Below the pieces are notes generated by a model. That model was not told the origin of the DNA, did no database searches, and saw nothing but the letters and a program-made list of their open reading frames with translations. Shown here piece after piece: positions 1 to 9,087 of a stretch of 64,000 nucleotides of DNA (the first letter of the stretch is position 1; the number at the start of each line of letters is the position of its first letter). The DNA comes from Fimbriimonas ginsengisoli Gsoil 348 (lineage in GTDB: Bacteria; Armatimonadota; Fimbriimonadia; Fimbriimonadales; Fimbriimonadaceae). The stretch covers positions 186,001 through 250,000 of the forward strand of contig CAMCVK010000002.1 in assembly GCA_945881865.1 (NCBI GenBank), written 5' to 3'. The position numbers and the translations under genes were made by a program.

Positions 1-411
1 AAAGATCCCGAAGGCTGGCGCAAACTGGCTGACGCCTGCCGCGAGCTCGCCGACGCCGATACGGAATCCCGCGCGATCACCCAAATTCTTGACCTTTCGC
101 CGGACCAGAACGACCCCACGTTGCTGCAACGCTTGGTCGCGCTGGGCAAGCTGGACACACTTTCCGTATATGAGCGGCTGAAGTTGGCCGACCGCTACCG
201 TGAGAGCCACCGCGATCTCGCCACAAGCCTGGCAAAGAGTGGCCTGCAGGATGCCACCGAAGCCCAGCGGCCGGATGCCCTGCTGACCCTCATCGGGCTT
301 GAGCGCGGCCGAAACGAAGCCAACGCGCAACTGCTACTACAAGAACTTTTCGCGCGCTATCCGTTGAGCACGGCAACGGATCTCGCCCACAAGAAAGGAT
401 GGGCAAACTAA
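1..411 (+). CDS. C-terminal part of a TPR-like helical protein (5' truncated by window edge)
   Basis: The frame is open from the first base and ends with TAA at 409-411. About 136 residues are visible. They are Leu/Ala-rich and amphipathic, with helix-loop-helix periodicity like tetratricopeptide repeats (for example LDLSPDQNDPTLLQRLVALG). No signal peptide or catalytic motif can be seen because the N-terminus lies outside the window. The 3' end overlaps the next gene by 13 bp, so the two are probably translated together. A scaffold or assembly role is only a guess; the TPR call rests on pattern, not on a profile match. Confidence 0.6.
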   Translation, partial: KDPEGWRKLADACRELADADTESRAITQILDLSPDQNDPTLLQRLVALGKLDTLSVYERLKLADRYRESHRDLATSLAKSGLQDATEAQRPDALLTLIGLERGRNEANAQLLLQELFARYPLSTATDLAHKKGWAN

Positions 412-1091
412 AAATGGTCGGACCAAAAGAGTGGATGTCGCGGATGAAGTACCGCTGGCGGGCGTTTCGCCCGAAAGTCGTGCCCGGAATTTTGTACTGG
501 GCGGTGCGCTTCATCGGCAGCACGATGCGCCTGCAGGTTCAGGGCCTGACCGAAATTCAGCCCAAAACCATCTATTGCGGCTGGCACGGTCGGTCTTTCA
601 TTTTTGCCAACTATGCGCGTGGCCGCAAGATTTGGCTTCTCGTTAGCCTTTCGAATGACGGCGAAATTCAGAATCGGCTGTTCACCCGGCTCGGTTACCA
701 AATCATTCGGGGCAGCACCGGCCGGGGCGGCGTTCGCGCGGCGGTTGAGAGCATCCGGGCGTTGCGAGCCGGCGGAACGATGGTCGTTTCTCCGGACGGT
801 CCGCGCGGGCCGTACCACGAGGTACAGGGCGGCGTCATGCTGATGGCGCAAAAGAGCGGGGCCGCGATCGTTCCGGTTGGCATGGCCGCCACCCCGGGGA
901 CGATCCTCAAGTCTTGGGACAAATATCTCCTTCCGTGGCCGTTCGGTAAGGGCCGCATTCTGGTCGGCCCGCCGATCTATGTGCCTACCGACGCGACCGA
1001 GGATGAGGTCGAGGCCCTTCGCTTGGAGTTGCAGAACGAGATGATTCGGCTGGAGGAAGAAGCCGAGCGCCAGCTTGGCATGCGGGCCTAA
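399..1091 (+). CDS. DUF374 family lysophospholipid acyltransferase-like protein
   Basis: This 230-residue protein has the layout of the DUF374 family, which is related to lysophospholipid/lipid A acyltransferases. A WHGRSF motif near residue 62 is followed by the RGSTGRGG block near residue 107, then SPDGPRGPYHEVQGG near 130-145, a SWDKYLLPWPF block and GPPIYVP. The order and spacing match the family across its full length. It probably acts at the inner membrane on an acyl chain of an envelope lipid, which fits the lpt genes further along. The ATG at 399 lies inside the upstream gene, so the two are coupled. Family membership is solid; the exact substrate is unknown. Confidence 0.85.
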   Translation: MGKLKMVGPKEWMSRMKYRWRAFRPKVVPGILYWAVRFIGSTMRLQVQGLTEIQPKTIYCGWHGRSFIFANYARGRKIWLLVSLSNDGEIQNRLFTRLGYQIIRGSTGRGGVRAAVESIRALRAGGTMVVSPDGPRGPYHEVQGGVMLMAQKSGAAIVPVGMAATPGTILKSWDKYLLPWPFGKGRILVGPPIYVPTDATEDEVEALRLELQNEMIRLEEEAERQLGMRA

Positions 1092-1105
1092 CCGCTAACC
1101 GGCGG

Positions 1106-1111
1106 TATTCT
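1106..1111 (+). promoter_or_regulatory. -10-like hexamer TATTCT just upstream of glyS
   Basis: TATTCT ends 8 nt before the ATG at 1120 and there is no Shine-Dalgarno in between. This fits a leaderless promoter, a pattern seen at about a dozen genes here. No convincing -35 is present. Confidence 0.4.
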
Positions 1112-1119
1112 CTCGCCCG

Positions 1120-3210
1120 ATGCCCGAGCTACTTCTCGAAGTGGGATGCGAAGAGTTACCCGCTTCCTTCGTGCGCAAATCCGTTGCCCAGCTTCAAACC
1201 CGCGTCCGCGAGCTTCTTGCCGAGGCCGGGCTACTGGGCGAGGCCAGCGGTGCCGAAGAAGTCGCGTTCGGAACTCCGCGCCGCATGATCGTCTCCTTCC
1301 CCGACGTGAAGGAGCGGCAGGCCGACGAAACCAAGGAGATGCGCGGCCCGGCCGTGAAGGGAGCCTTCGGGGCTGACGGCATGCCGACGAACGCATTGCT
1401 CGGCTTTTGCCGAGGGCAAGGTGTCGATCTGGCGAACATCCGCAACGACGGAGCCTACGTTTGGGTTTCTAAGCACATTGCTGGCCAACCCGCCGCCCAG
1501 CTGCTGGGCGAAATTCTTACCAAAGCGATTCGCGGCCTGACGTTCGATAAAGCGATGCGTTGGGGCAGCGGACGACAACGCTTCGCCCGCCCGATTCGAT
1601 GGATTTTGGCCTCGTTCGACGGCCAAGTGATCCCGTTCGAAGTCGAAGGCGTGGCCGCCGGGACGGAAAGTCGCGGACATCGATTCTATGCCCCGGCGCC
1701 ATTTACCGCCCTCACCGCGAAAGACCTGATTGCTGGCCTGCGCGATCGGTTTGTGGAACCCGATCCGGAAGTCCGCGAGTTCATGATTCGAGATGGAATC
1801 GCGAACGCGGCCGAAGGCGTGCCCATCGTCGAAGATGACCTCGTGGACGAGAACGTGTTCTTGACCGAGTGGCCGACCGCCATCGAAGGCACGTTCCCCG
1901 AGAGCCTGCTTAACCTTCCGGAGCCGGTGCTGATCATCGCCATGGCAAAGCACGAGCGCATGTTCCCGGTTCGATCCGAGGACGGCAAGCTCACCAACCG
2001 ATTTGTCTTCATTCGCAACAGCGGTGAGGACGAAACCGTCCGCCGCGGCAGCGAGTGGGTGCTCAACGCCCGCTTCAACGACGCCCGGTTCTTCTTCGCC
2101 CAGGATCAGAAGTTTGGGATGGAGGACTTCCTCGCCCAAACCGAGCGGATCGTTTTTCAGGAAAAGCTGGGAACCGTCCGCGCCCGCACCGACCGGTTGG
2201 TTCGGCTTGCAGGATGGGTCGCCGACGCCCCCGGAGCCTCCTCCGAAGAACGCGCCCTTGCCGAGACGGCGGCAAAGTTCGCGAAAGCCGACTTGGCAAC
2301 CGGTCTGGTGAGTGAACTGAGCAGCCTCCAGGGAGCCATCGGCGCGGAGTACGCCGCTCGCGAAGGATTCGCTCCCGGAGTGGTTTTGGCGCTGGCTACC
2401 CAGTACGACCTTTCGAAGATTCCCGCCGAAGACACGCCCGAGACGCGCACCGCGCTCCGGCTATCCATCGTTGACCAACTCGATAAGCTGGCCGGCTATC
2501 TCGGCAGCGGTCTGGAGCCGACCGGGTCCAGCGACCCGTTTGGGCTGCGCCGATGCGCGACTGTGCTCATCGAAGCCGCCTGGCGGTGGAACGGAGCCTT
2601 GCCGCCGTACGATGAAATGCTCGACGCCGCGCTCGGGATTTACCGAGACGCCGGTCTGACCCTCGACGCGGCCGGTGCCCAGGCCGCCTTCGCCGACGTG
2701 TTTCGCGCCCGCTACACTTCGCTTCTGCCGGACGTTCGCTTTGACATCCTTGAAGCCGCGAAGTTGCCGGACCACCCTTGGGAAGTGACGCTGCCGCAGG
2801 GCGTGCGCTTCCGCACCGAGGTCCTGGCGCAGCTTGCCGGGAACGCATTGCTCGTCCAGACCGCAACCCGACCGCTGAACCTCGTGGCCGCCGCCAAGAA
2901 GAAGGGGCTGGCTTACGCTTTCGAGGACCCGCTGCGACACGTGACCCCGGATGCGCTCGATTCGGATCTGGGCCACGCCTTGCTGGAACTCACCGCCCGG
3001 CAGGAAGACGCCGTTTTTCGCGCCGCCCGGGAGCGCGACGTGGCCGGGCTCGCTACGCTGATCGAAGGCTTGGTCGAACCGGTGAACGCGTTCCTTGAAG
3101 GGACGATGATCATGGTCGACGAAGAGGCGGTTCGCTTCGCGCGTCTAACCTTGCTGCATGCGGTTTCGCTGCAGTTTTTGGCCGCCGGAGACTTCACCCG
3201 GATCGAGTAG
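1120..3210 (+). CDS. glyS: Glycine--tRNA ligase beta subunit
   Basis: This 696-residue protein begins MPELLLEVGCEELPASF, the hallmark N-terminus of GlyRS beta, and keeps the family's usual length. Conserved blocks include a long central region (MRWGSGRQRFARPIRWI, IAMAKHERMFPV) and a C-terminal tRNA-binding part resembling the anticodon-binding domain of ArgRS. The beta subunit contributes tRNA recognition in the alpha2beta2 enzyme. The catalytic alpha subunit (glyQ) is not next to it in this window and must be elsewhere. A TATTCT hexamer 8 nt before the start suggests a leaderless message. Confidence 0.96.
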   Translation: MPELLLEVGCEELPASFVRKSVAQLQTRVRELLAEAGLLGEASGAEEVAFGTPRRMIVSFPDVKERQADETKEMRGPAVKGAFGADGMPTNALLGFCRGQGVDLANIRNDGAYVWVSKHIAGQPAAQLLGEILTKAIRGLTFDKAMRWGSGRQRFARPIRWILASFDGQVIPFEVEGVAAGTESRGHRFYAPAPFTALTAKDLIAGLRDRFVEPDPEVREFMIRDGIANAAEGVPIVEDDLVDENVFLTEWPTAIEGTFPESLLNLPEPVLIIAMAKHERMFPVRSEDGKLTNRFVFIRNSGEDETVRRGSEWVLNARFNDARFFFAQDQKFGMEDFLAQTERIVFQEKLGTVRARTDRLVRLAGWVADAPGASSEERALAETAAKFAKADLATGLVSELSSLQGAIGAEYAAREGFAPGVVLALATQYDLSKIPAEDTPETRTALRLSIVDQLDKLAGYLGSGLEPTGSSDPFGLRRCATVLIEAAWRWNGALPPYDEMLDAALGIYRDAGLTLDAAGAQAAFADVFRARYTSLLPDVRFDILEAAKLPDHPWEVTLPQGVRFRTEVLAQLAGNALLVQTATRPLNLVAAAKKKGLAYAFEDPLRHVTPDALDSDLGHALLELTARQEDAVFRAARERDVAGLATLIEGLVEPVNAFLEGTMIMVDEEAVRFARLTLLHAVSLQFLAAGDFTRIE

Positions 3211-3273
3211 TTTTCGTCGGTTTGCCCGAACAATTGGGAGTCGGCGCCGACGAACCGACGTACGCAACATCTG

Positions 3274-5643
3274 ATGCCGTTCAACCTGCTGATTCTCACC
3301 TTACTTGCCTCGGCACCGGACGTCTCGACGCCCCGAACGGCATTTTTGCCGCGAGAGGCGATCACGCTTTCGGTTCCTGCGTCCGGAACCGGCCCCGTAA
3401 CCGCCGTGATCGACGGTGAGAAGTTTCCTGCCGAACGCAGCGGAAAGCTCGCCGTTGTGCAGCTTCCCGCGTATCGACTCCGGCCCGGAAAGTACTCGGT
3501 GGCCCTGCAGGGGGCCGACGGCAAGCCGCTCGGATCACCGGCCGCTCTGACCATCGGCCCGTACGTGAAGCGGTCGAACTATCCGGTGGTTCGCCTAGCG
3601 CCGAGCGAACGCACCCCGATTGCGCCGCAAGTGGAGAACGGATTCAACGTGTTTTCGACCGCCGCTCTTCGAACCGCGATCGTGCCCGGCGACCGTTTCG
3701 ACAAGCTTTTCACCGCCAAGATGGACGAGGCACTGGCCGTCGGCGCGGACTTTAACTTCTACATCAACCCATTTTTGATGGGCTCCGAAGAGCAGTCGCC
3801 AAACGTGCCCGGCCTAACCGACACTGCGGTCGCCGCGGCAAAGTCGCTCGCGGACACGTTTGGCCGTCATCCCGCCTGGAAAAGCACCCTGCTGAACAGC
3901 GAAAACGAAGCCACCTTCGCCGCGACCGACGCCGTGAAGGCGGCGTTCCAGGCGAAGTTCGGCAAATCGCTGACGTCCGTTCTAGACGCAACTTGGATTG
4001 ACCCGGTTCGCTCAAGAGCGATTCCCGCCCGGGCCCCCGGCTCGATTCGGATGGACGATGCGATGGTTCCCGACAACTCGCCGCTTTTCCAGGCCATGCG
4101 CTGGTGGCAAACAGAAGGCAGCGGCCTGTATCCGGCCAATCAAAAAATGACGGACGCGATCCACGCCATCCGGCCCGACGTCGAGACTTGGACCGACCCG
4201 TACCGTTGGGGCGCAGTTCCGCCCGCCGGCTCGGACGCTATTTCAACATGGACGTACGGAACCCCGGACCCCCGGCGCGTACTCTACACTTCCGTGTTGG
4301 CCGCGGCAGCCCGCATCGGCGGGATGAAGAGTCGGCAGACGATCTCGCTCGCGATGTATCCGTACTTCACCGAGCCACAGATTCGGCGGGCAACCGACGA
4401 CCGCGCGGCCGGCACCAAGCTCAGCGTTTTGCCCCCGGATGTCGCGCGCTTCCAAGCAAGCCTTGCCTGGATGCAGCGGCCGGACGCGCTCCAGTACTAC
4501 AACTGGTCGCAATCAGTGGCCGATGAACTCGCCCCAACGTTGACCGCCGTCGGTGCCTTCCACCGCGAGGCGATAATTCCATTCGGCGACACGCTGTTGC
4601 AGACCCGACCGACTCCGGCCAAGGTCGCAGTGCTCTTTTCGCCCAGCACGCAATGGTTTGGCAAAGGCGCCGCGGAGTACGGCTATCCGAACGAATACAT
4701 CCTTCCGACGCTCTGCGCGCTCTCGCTCCGGCACATCCCGTTTGAAGTTATTTTTGACGCCGATCTCGCCAGCGCGGCGCGCTTCGACGCGGTGATCGTG
4801 CCCCGGCCGGTGGCCTTGCTCGAAAGCAGCATCCGGCAGTTAGAAAAGCTGGTCGCCTCGGGCAACCCAGTGATTCTCACCCAGAAGACTCCCGCGGTGG
4901 TCCGAGGAGCTAAGGTGCTCGATCTGGATTGGTCTTTCACCACGAAGGCGACCGGCATCGCCGCCGGCAAAGGCATCGGCATCTCGCTCGCAGACTACGA
5001 CGCCCGCCTTTCCGAGGTTGCCGATGCGCTCGTGGGTGCCCTGCCGAAAAATCTGTCCGACGCGCGGGTAGACAACGATGACATTTTACTGACCGGCCTT
5101 TCCAGCGGCTCGGTTCGCTATGTGATGGCCCTCAACGGCAAATTCGACTTCGGGCCGAAGTACGGCGCGGCCAAGCTGTTCCGCGAGACCGGGGTCGCCA
5201 CGTTCGGTCGGCTCACCTTGCCAGCCGGTTCCGTCTACGACGTATTGGAAAACAAAGCGGTTGCTGGCAAACCGGTCGGGCTGGACTTGCCCCCGGTCGG
5301 GCTGAAGATTTTTGCTCTGCTGCCCACTCCAGTGGGCGCGATCCGGCTATCTGACGGGGCCGAGACCCTCGGCGGAGGCACTACCGCAACGTTTACCGCG
5401 ACGGTGAACGACCGAAATGGGAAGCCGATCGTCGGTGCCGTTCCGGTGTGGGCATCCCTGACCGATCCCGTGGGCCGAACCGTTTGGGAGGCCCACCGGT
5501 CCACCGTGATCGCCGGCCAAACCGCCCGCGTTCGGCTGGACGTCACCCTCAGCAAAAATGAGCCATCCGGGAAATATCGGCTGCAGGTGAAGGAGCTTCT
5601 CTCCGGTACCACCGACACGGCTGAGTTCACGTTTCGTCCGTAG
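3274..5643 (+). CDS. Secreted glycoside-hydrolase-like protein of unknown substrate
   Basis: A 789-residue protein with a hydrophobic N-terminus (MPFNLLILTLLASAP) consistent with a signal peptide. An early beta-rich, Ig-like segment is followed by a large region (about 120-430) with Trp/Tyr-rich stretches such as WWQTEGSGLYPAN and MYPYFTEPQIRRA that look like a TIM-barrel glycosidase. A segment around 455-560 (PFEVIFDADL, RFDAVIVPRP) resembles the amidotransferase-like fold that follows the barrel in GH42 beta-galactosidases. The C-terminus is another beta-sandwich (about 690-789). I could not assign catalytic acids. It stands between glyS and hisC with no functional link to either. Confidence 0.6.
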   Translation: MPFNLLILTLLASAPDVSTPRTAFLPREAITLSVPASGTGPVTAVIDGEKFPAERSGKLAVVQLPAYRLRPGKYSVALQGADGKPLGSPAALTIGPYVKRSNYPVVRLAPSERTPIAPQVENGFNVFSTAALRTAIVPGDRFDKLFTAKMDEALAVGADFNFYINPFLMGSEEQSPNVPGLTDTAVAAAKSLADTFGRHPAWKSTLLNSENEATFAATDAVKAAFQAKFGKSLTSVLDATWIDPVRSRAIPARAPGSIRMDDAMVPDNSPLFQAMRWWQTEGSGLYPANQKMTDAIHAIRPDVETWTDPYRWGAVPPAGSDAISTWTYGTPDPRRVLYTSVLAAAARIGGMKSRQTISLAMYPYFTEPQIRRATDDRAAGTKLSVLPPDVARFQASLAWMQRPDALQYYNWSQSVADELAPTLTAVGAFHREAIIPFGDTLLQTRPTPAKVAVLFSPSTQWFGKGAAEYGYPNEYILPTLCALSLRHIPFEVIFDADLASAARFDAVIVPRPVALLESSIRQLEKLVASGNPVILTQKTPAVVRGAKVLDLDWSFTTKATGIAAGKGIGISLADYDARLSEVADALVGALPKNLSDARVDNDDILLTGLSSGSVRYVMALNGKFDFGPKYGAAKLFRETGVATFGRLTLPAGSVYDVLENKAVAGKPVGLDLPPVGLKIFALLPTPVGAIRLSDGAETLGGGTTATFTATVNDRNGKPIVGAVPVWASLTDPVGRTVWEAHRSTVIAGQTARVRLDVTLSKNEPSGKYRLQVKELLSGTTDTAEFTFRP

Positions 5644-5669
5644 CGGCCGGGCTAGGCCAAAATAGAGGC

Positions 5670-6791
5670 ATGGAAGCAAACGCCGGGCTCGGCATTCGCG
5701 CGAACGTCTTGGCAATGTCGCCGTACGTGCCGGGAAAACCCATCGAAGACGTTCGGCGTGAACTCGGTCTGGAGAGGGTCGTGAAGCTCGCGAGTAACGA
5801 AAACCCGTTTGGACCAAGCCCCCTCGCCGTCGCCGCCGTGCGCGAGGCCGCCGCTAACATGCACCTGTATCCGGACGGCTCGTCACGCGAACTGCGCGAA
5901 GCCATCTGCGCCAAGTTTGGCGTCGGCGAAGAGAACGTCATTTTGGGCAACGGGAGCGACGAGATCATCCACCTGCTGGGCGTGATGTTTTTGGACGGCG
6001 ACGACGACGAGCTGATGATGGGGGACCCCGGCTTCTCGCGCTACGATGCTTCGGCATTTCTCGCCGCGTCGAGGCTGAAGAAGGTCCCGCTGGACGCTGA
6101 GTATCGCCACGACCTCTCGCGGATGGCCGCCGAAGTGACGGAAGCTACGCGCCTGATCTTCGTCGCGAACCCAAACAATCCGACCGGCACGATCGTTCGG
6201 CGCACAGAGTTTGAGCGATTCCTGGACGCTTTGCCGCCGCACGTGTTGGTCGTGTTGGACGAAGCCTACGGCGAGTTTGCCGCGCACATCGAGGACTATC
6301 CGACCTCGCTCGACTACGTTCGCGAAGGGCGAAACGTGGTTGGGCTTCGCACCTTCTCGAAGGCGTACGGCCTCGCGGGACTTCGCATCGGCTTTGGCTT
6401 CGCGCCGCCGGCCGTCACGGACGCCTTCCATCGCGCCCGCGAGCCGTTTAACGTGAACTCGCTCGCGCAGGCGGCGGCGGTGGCCGCCCTGCAGGACGAC
6501 GCGCACGTGGCCAAGACGGCGGCGGCGAACCGCGAAGGCGTGGCTCGGCTGAACGCGATCTTCCGTTCCGTCGGCGCGGTGCCGGTCGAGAGCTTCGCGA
6601 ACTTTGCCTACGCGGATTTGGGCTACGACGCCGGTCCGGTGTTTCAGGCGTTGATGCAACGGGGCATCATCGTCCGCGCGGGTGCCCATGTCGGGCACCC
6701 GCATTGCCTGCGCGTGAGCGTGGGGACTCCGGAGGAAATCGACGCGTTCGAGGCGGCGTTCCGGGAAGTGGCGGCAGAAAAGCGAGGATAG
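5670..6791 (+). CDS. hisC: Histidinol-phosphate aminotransferase
   Basis: A 373-residue fold-type I PLP enzyme. The signature blocks are KLASNENPFGPS near 40, GNGSDEII near 93, ANPNNPTG near 166, VVLDEAYGEF near 195 and the Schiff-base lysine in TFSKAYGLAGLRIG (Lys231). It should convert imidazole-acetol phosphate and glutamate to histidinol phosphate in histidine synthesis. Some family members use aromatic amino acids instead, so the substrate is inferred. No other his gene is adjacent. The gene converges on mutL, and the space between them is filled by an unusual inverted repeat. Confidence 0.93.
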   Translation: MEANAGLGIRANVLAMSPYVPGKPIEDVRRELGLERVVKLASNENPFGPSPLAVAAVREAAANMHLYPDGSSRELREAICAKFGVGEENVILGNGSDEIIHLLGVMFLDGDDDELMMGDPGFSRYDASAFLAASRLKKVPLDAEYRHDLSRMAAEVTEATRLIFVANPNNPTGTIVRRTEFERFLDALPPHVLVVLDEAYGEFAAHIEDYPTSLDYVREGRNVVGLRTFSKAYGLAGLRIGFGFAPPAVTDAFHRAREPFNVNSLAQAAAVAALQDDAHVAKTAAANREGVARLNAIFRSVGAVPVESFANFAYADLGYDAGPVFQALMQRGIIVRAGAHVGHPHCLRVSVGTPEEIDAFEAAFREVAAEKRG

Positions 6792-6972
6792 ATGGAGGAA
6801 AGTTGAGGTTGAGTAGAGGGGAGGAGGTTAAGTAGAGGATCGTAGAGCTGAGCAGAGGCGAGGGGAAACGAGGTTCTCTTCCCTTCTCCTCCACTCAACC
6901 TCAACTTAACCTCAACTTAACCTCCCTTCTCCTCCACCTATCCTCCCCTCCTCAACTTTCCCTCGCTTCTCC
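6788..6972. repeat. Purine/pyrimidine mirror-like inverted repeat between hisC and mutL
   Basis: The plus strand is almost all purine to about 6876, with units such as GGAGGAAAGTTGAGGTTGAG and GGGGAGGAGGTTAAG. It then switches to almost all pyrimidine from about 6880 to 6972, with related units CCTCAACTTAACCTC and CTCCCCTCCTCAAC. The right half, read in reverse complement, resembles the left half, so RNA from either side could fold into a long hairpin. The unit CTCAACTTAAC is repeated in tandem. It lies between convergent genes and may act as a two-way terminator, but it lacks a classic stem plus U-tract. Confidence 0.65.
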
Positions 6973-6981
6973 CGGCACGCT

Positions 6982-9021
6982 TCAGCGCTTGAACAACCGG
7001 TGCAGCGCATCCCTCCCGAGGGTCACCGTGATCGGGCGGCCGTGCGGGCACAAGTACGGATTCTCCGTCTGCGCGAGGTCATAAACCAGCTTCTCCATCT
7101 CGGCTTGGCTGAGGTGGTCGCCCGCTTTGATCGACATCTTGCACGCACAGGTGATCCAGATCTGCTCGCGCGTGGGCACGAGTCGGCGCGAAACGCTGCT
7201 GTTGACGAGCTCGTCGATGAGGTCCTTCAAAAGGCCAATCGGATCTTTGCCGCGAAGCGCGGCCGGCACCGCCCGCACGACGAAGCTGGCCCCGCCGGTG
7301 GCGTCGCCCCCAAACGGCTCAATCTCGAACCCAACCGCCCGAATCTCATCCAGCTTTTCGGCTAACAACACCCCGCTACGGCGGTCGAGCTCCAAAGTCA
7401 GCGGGACCAGCAACCGCTGCTTCTCGATCGCGGATCGCCCGCGAACCCCGCACAAGTACTCAAACAAAATGCGCTCGTGCGCCACGTGTTGGTCGATCAA
7501 GATCATGCCGATGCGCGTCTCGGCGACGATGAACGTTTTCATCACCTGACCAACAATCCGAAGGCCATCGAGCAGATCGGAGAACGGCACCGCTCCGTCG
7601 GCCCCTAACTCGCGGCCGGGCGAGCCGAAAGACGAGGTTCCATCTTCCGCCGGAGGCGCGACGACGTCCGTGCCCGGCCCTAAACGACCAGAACCGTAAT
7701 CGGCGTATCCGCCCGCCGAGTTGCCATAGAGGCCAGGGGTTCCGGACGCAATGCCACCAAATGGGGAACCGGCCAGCTCTAGCCCCGGCATCCGCCGCTG
7801 GCCATCCAGAGGTGAAACACCGGCCGGAACCCCAAAAGGACCCGCCAACGACGCGTCAAACGGGGCCAGCGGCTCGGCAAGCCGCGCCCCTGCCCCCGCA
7901 TCCCCCAGCGCATACCGTCCGCCACCGCCACCCCTAAACCCAGCTCCAACTCCGGCAGAGCCATAGCCAGAACCGGCCCCGGATTCGGCCAAAGCGCGGT
8001 TCACCACGGCAATCTGCTCCGCGGAAGGCAACATGCCGTGCTCCATCAGGGCACCCTTGAGCGCGATCCGAATCGCGTCGAACGCCTGCCCCTCCTGCTG
8101 GAACCGAACCTCGCTCTTCGTCGGCGAGACGTTCACGTCAATCCGGTCCGCGTCGACCTCGACATTCAAAACCAGCAAAGGGAACCGGCGGTCCGGCGTC
8201 AGGTCACGAAAGGCAACGTCCACCGCCGTTGTCAACTGCCGGGAACGCACCGGCCGACCGTTCACAAACAAGTACTGGAACGATCGGTTGGCCTTCGTAA
8301 CGTGAGGCGGGCTGACGAAACCCGTCAACCGAAGCCCACCCACCGTCGTCCGGACCTCCGCCAGCGAACGCGCCACTTCGCGGCCCCAAACCGCCGCAAT
8401 CGCCCCGAGCGCGTCGCCGTCGCCTGCCGTCATCAGCGCCTCCTGGCCGTTGTGCCGCAGCCGAAACGCGACCGCCGGATAGGCCACTGCATAGCGCGAA
8501 ACGTGGTCCAGAATCTGCCCCAGCTCGGTGGTATCGCTCTTCAAGAACTTGAGGCGGGCGGGAACGTTGTAGAAAAGGTCCTCCACCAAAATCACTGTCC
8601 CGCGCGGGCCCGCATCGTGCGAAATCGGCTCGGCCTGGCCGCCCTCGACCCGCAAGAGCGTGCGGGCGCCGTCCGCCTCAGCGGTCGCCAAACTAAACCG
8701 CGAGACCGAGGCGATGCTGGGCAACGCTTCGCCCCGAAATCCGAGCGTCCCAACGTGCCAAAGATCGTCCGCCGACCGAATTTTCGACGTCGCGTGCCGG
8801 GAAAGCGAGCGCGCGGCGTCCTCTGGCGACATGCCGCACCCGTTGTCCTTCACCTCGATCCGCTCGCGACCGCAGGCGCGAAGCTCAATCTCGATGCGCG
8901 TGGCACCCGCGTCGAGCGCATTTTCGATCAGCTCCTTCACGACCGAAGCGGGGCGCTCGACCACTTCTCCGGCCGCAATTTGGTTCACGGTATGCGGGTC
9001 GAGCTGAAGAACTTGGGGCAT
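6982..9021 (-). CDS. mutL: DNA mismatch repair endonuclease MutL
   Basis: A 679-residue protein. The N-terminal GHKL ATPase starts HTVNQIAAGEVVERPASVV, with ENALDAGAT near 33 and DNGCGMSPED near 58. A Gly/Ala/Pro-rich linker covers about 340-470. The C-terminal domain carries the metal-binding endonuclease motif DQHVAHERILFE (510-521), ACKMSIKAGD and CPHGRPITV (from 658). This is therefore the nicking type of MutL used by bacteria without MutH, acting with MutS on mismatched DNA. No mutS lies in the window. The start at 9021 matches the family N-terminus. Confidence 0.97.
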   Translation of the reverse strand: MPQVLQLDPHTVNQIAAGEVVERPASVVKELIENALDAGATRIEIELRACGRERIEVKDNGCGMSPEDAARSLSRHATSKIRSADDLWHVGTLGFRGEALPSIASVSRFSLATAEADGARTLLRVEGGQAEPISHDAGPRGTVILVEDLFYNVPARLKFLKSDTTELGQILDHVSRYAVAYPAVAFRLRHNGQEALMTAGDGDALGAIAAVWGREVARSLAEVRTTVGGLRLTGFVSPPHVTKANRSFQYLFVNGRPVRSRQLTTAVDVAFRDLTPDRRFPLLVLNVEVDADRIDVNVSPTKSEVRFQQEGQAFDAIRIALKGALMEHGMLPSAEQIAVVNRALAESGAGSGYGSAGVGAGFRGGGGGRYALGDAGAGARLAEPLAPFDASLAGPFGVPAGVSPLDGQRRMPGLELAGSPFGGIASGTPGLYGNSAGGYADYGSGRLGPGTDVVAPPAEDGTSSFGSPGRELGADGAVPFSDLLDGLRIVGQVMKTFIVAETRIGMILIDQHVAHERILFEYLCGVRGRSAIEKQRLLVPLTLELDRRSGVLLAEKLDEIRAVGFEIEPFGGDATGGASFVVRAVPAALRGKDPIGLLKDLIDELVNSSVSRRLVPTREQIWITCACKMSIKAGDHLSQAEMEKLVYDLAQTENPYLCPHGRPITVTLGRDALHRLFKR

Positions 9022-9087
9022 GGGGATCGCTAGGTCTGCCGAAATCGAAAGGACCGGCCGAAAGAAATGCCGCGTCCCATCGAATGC

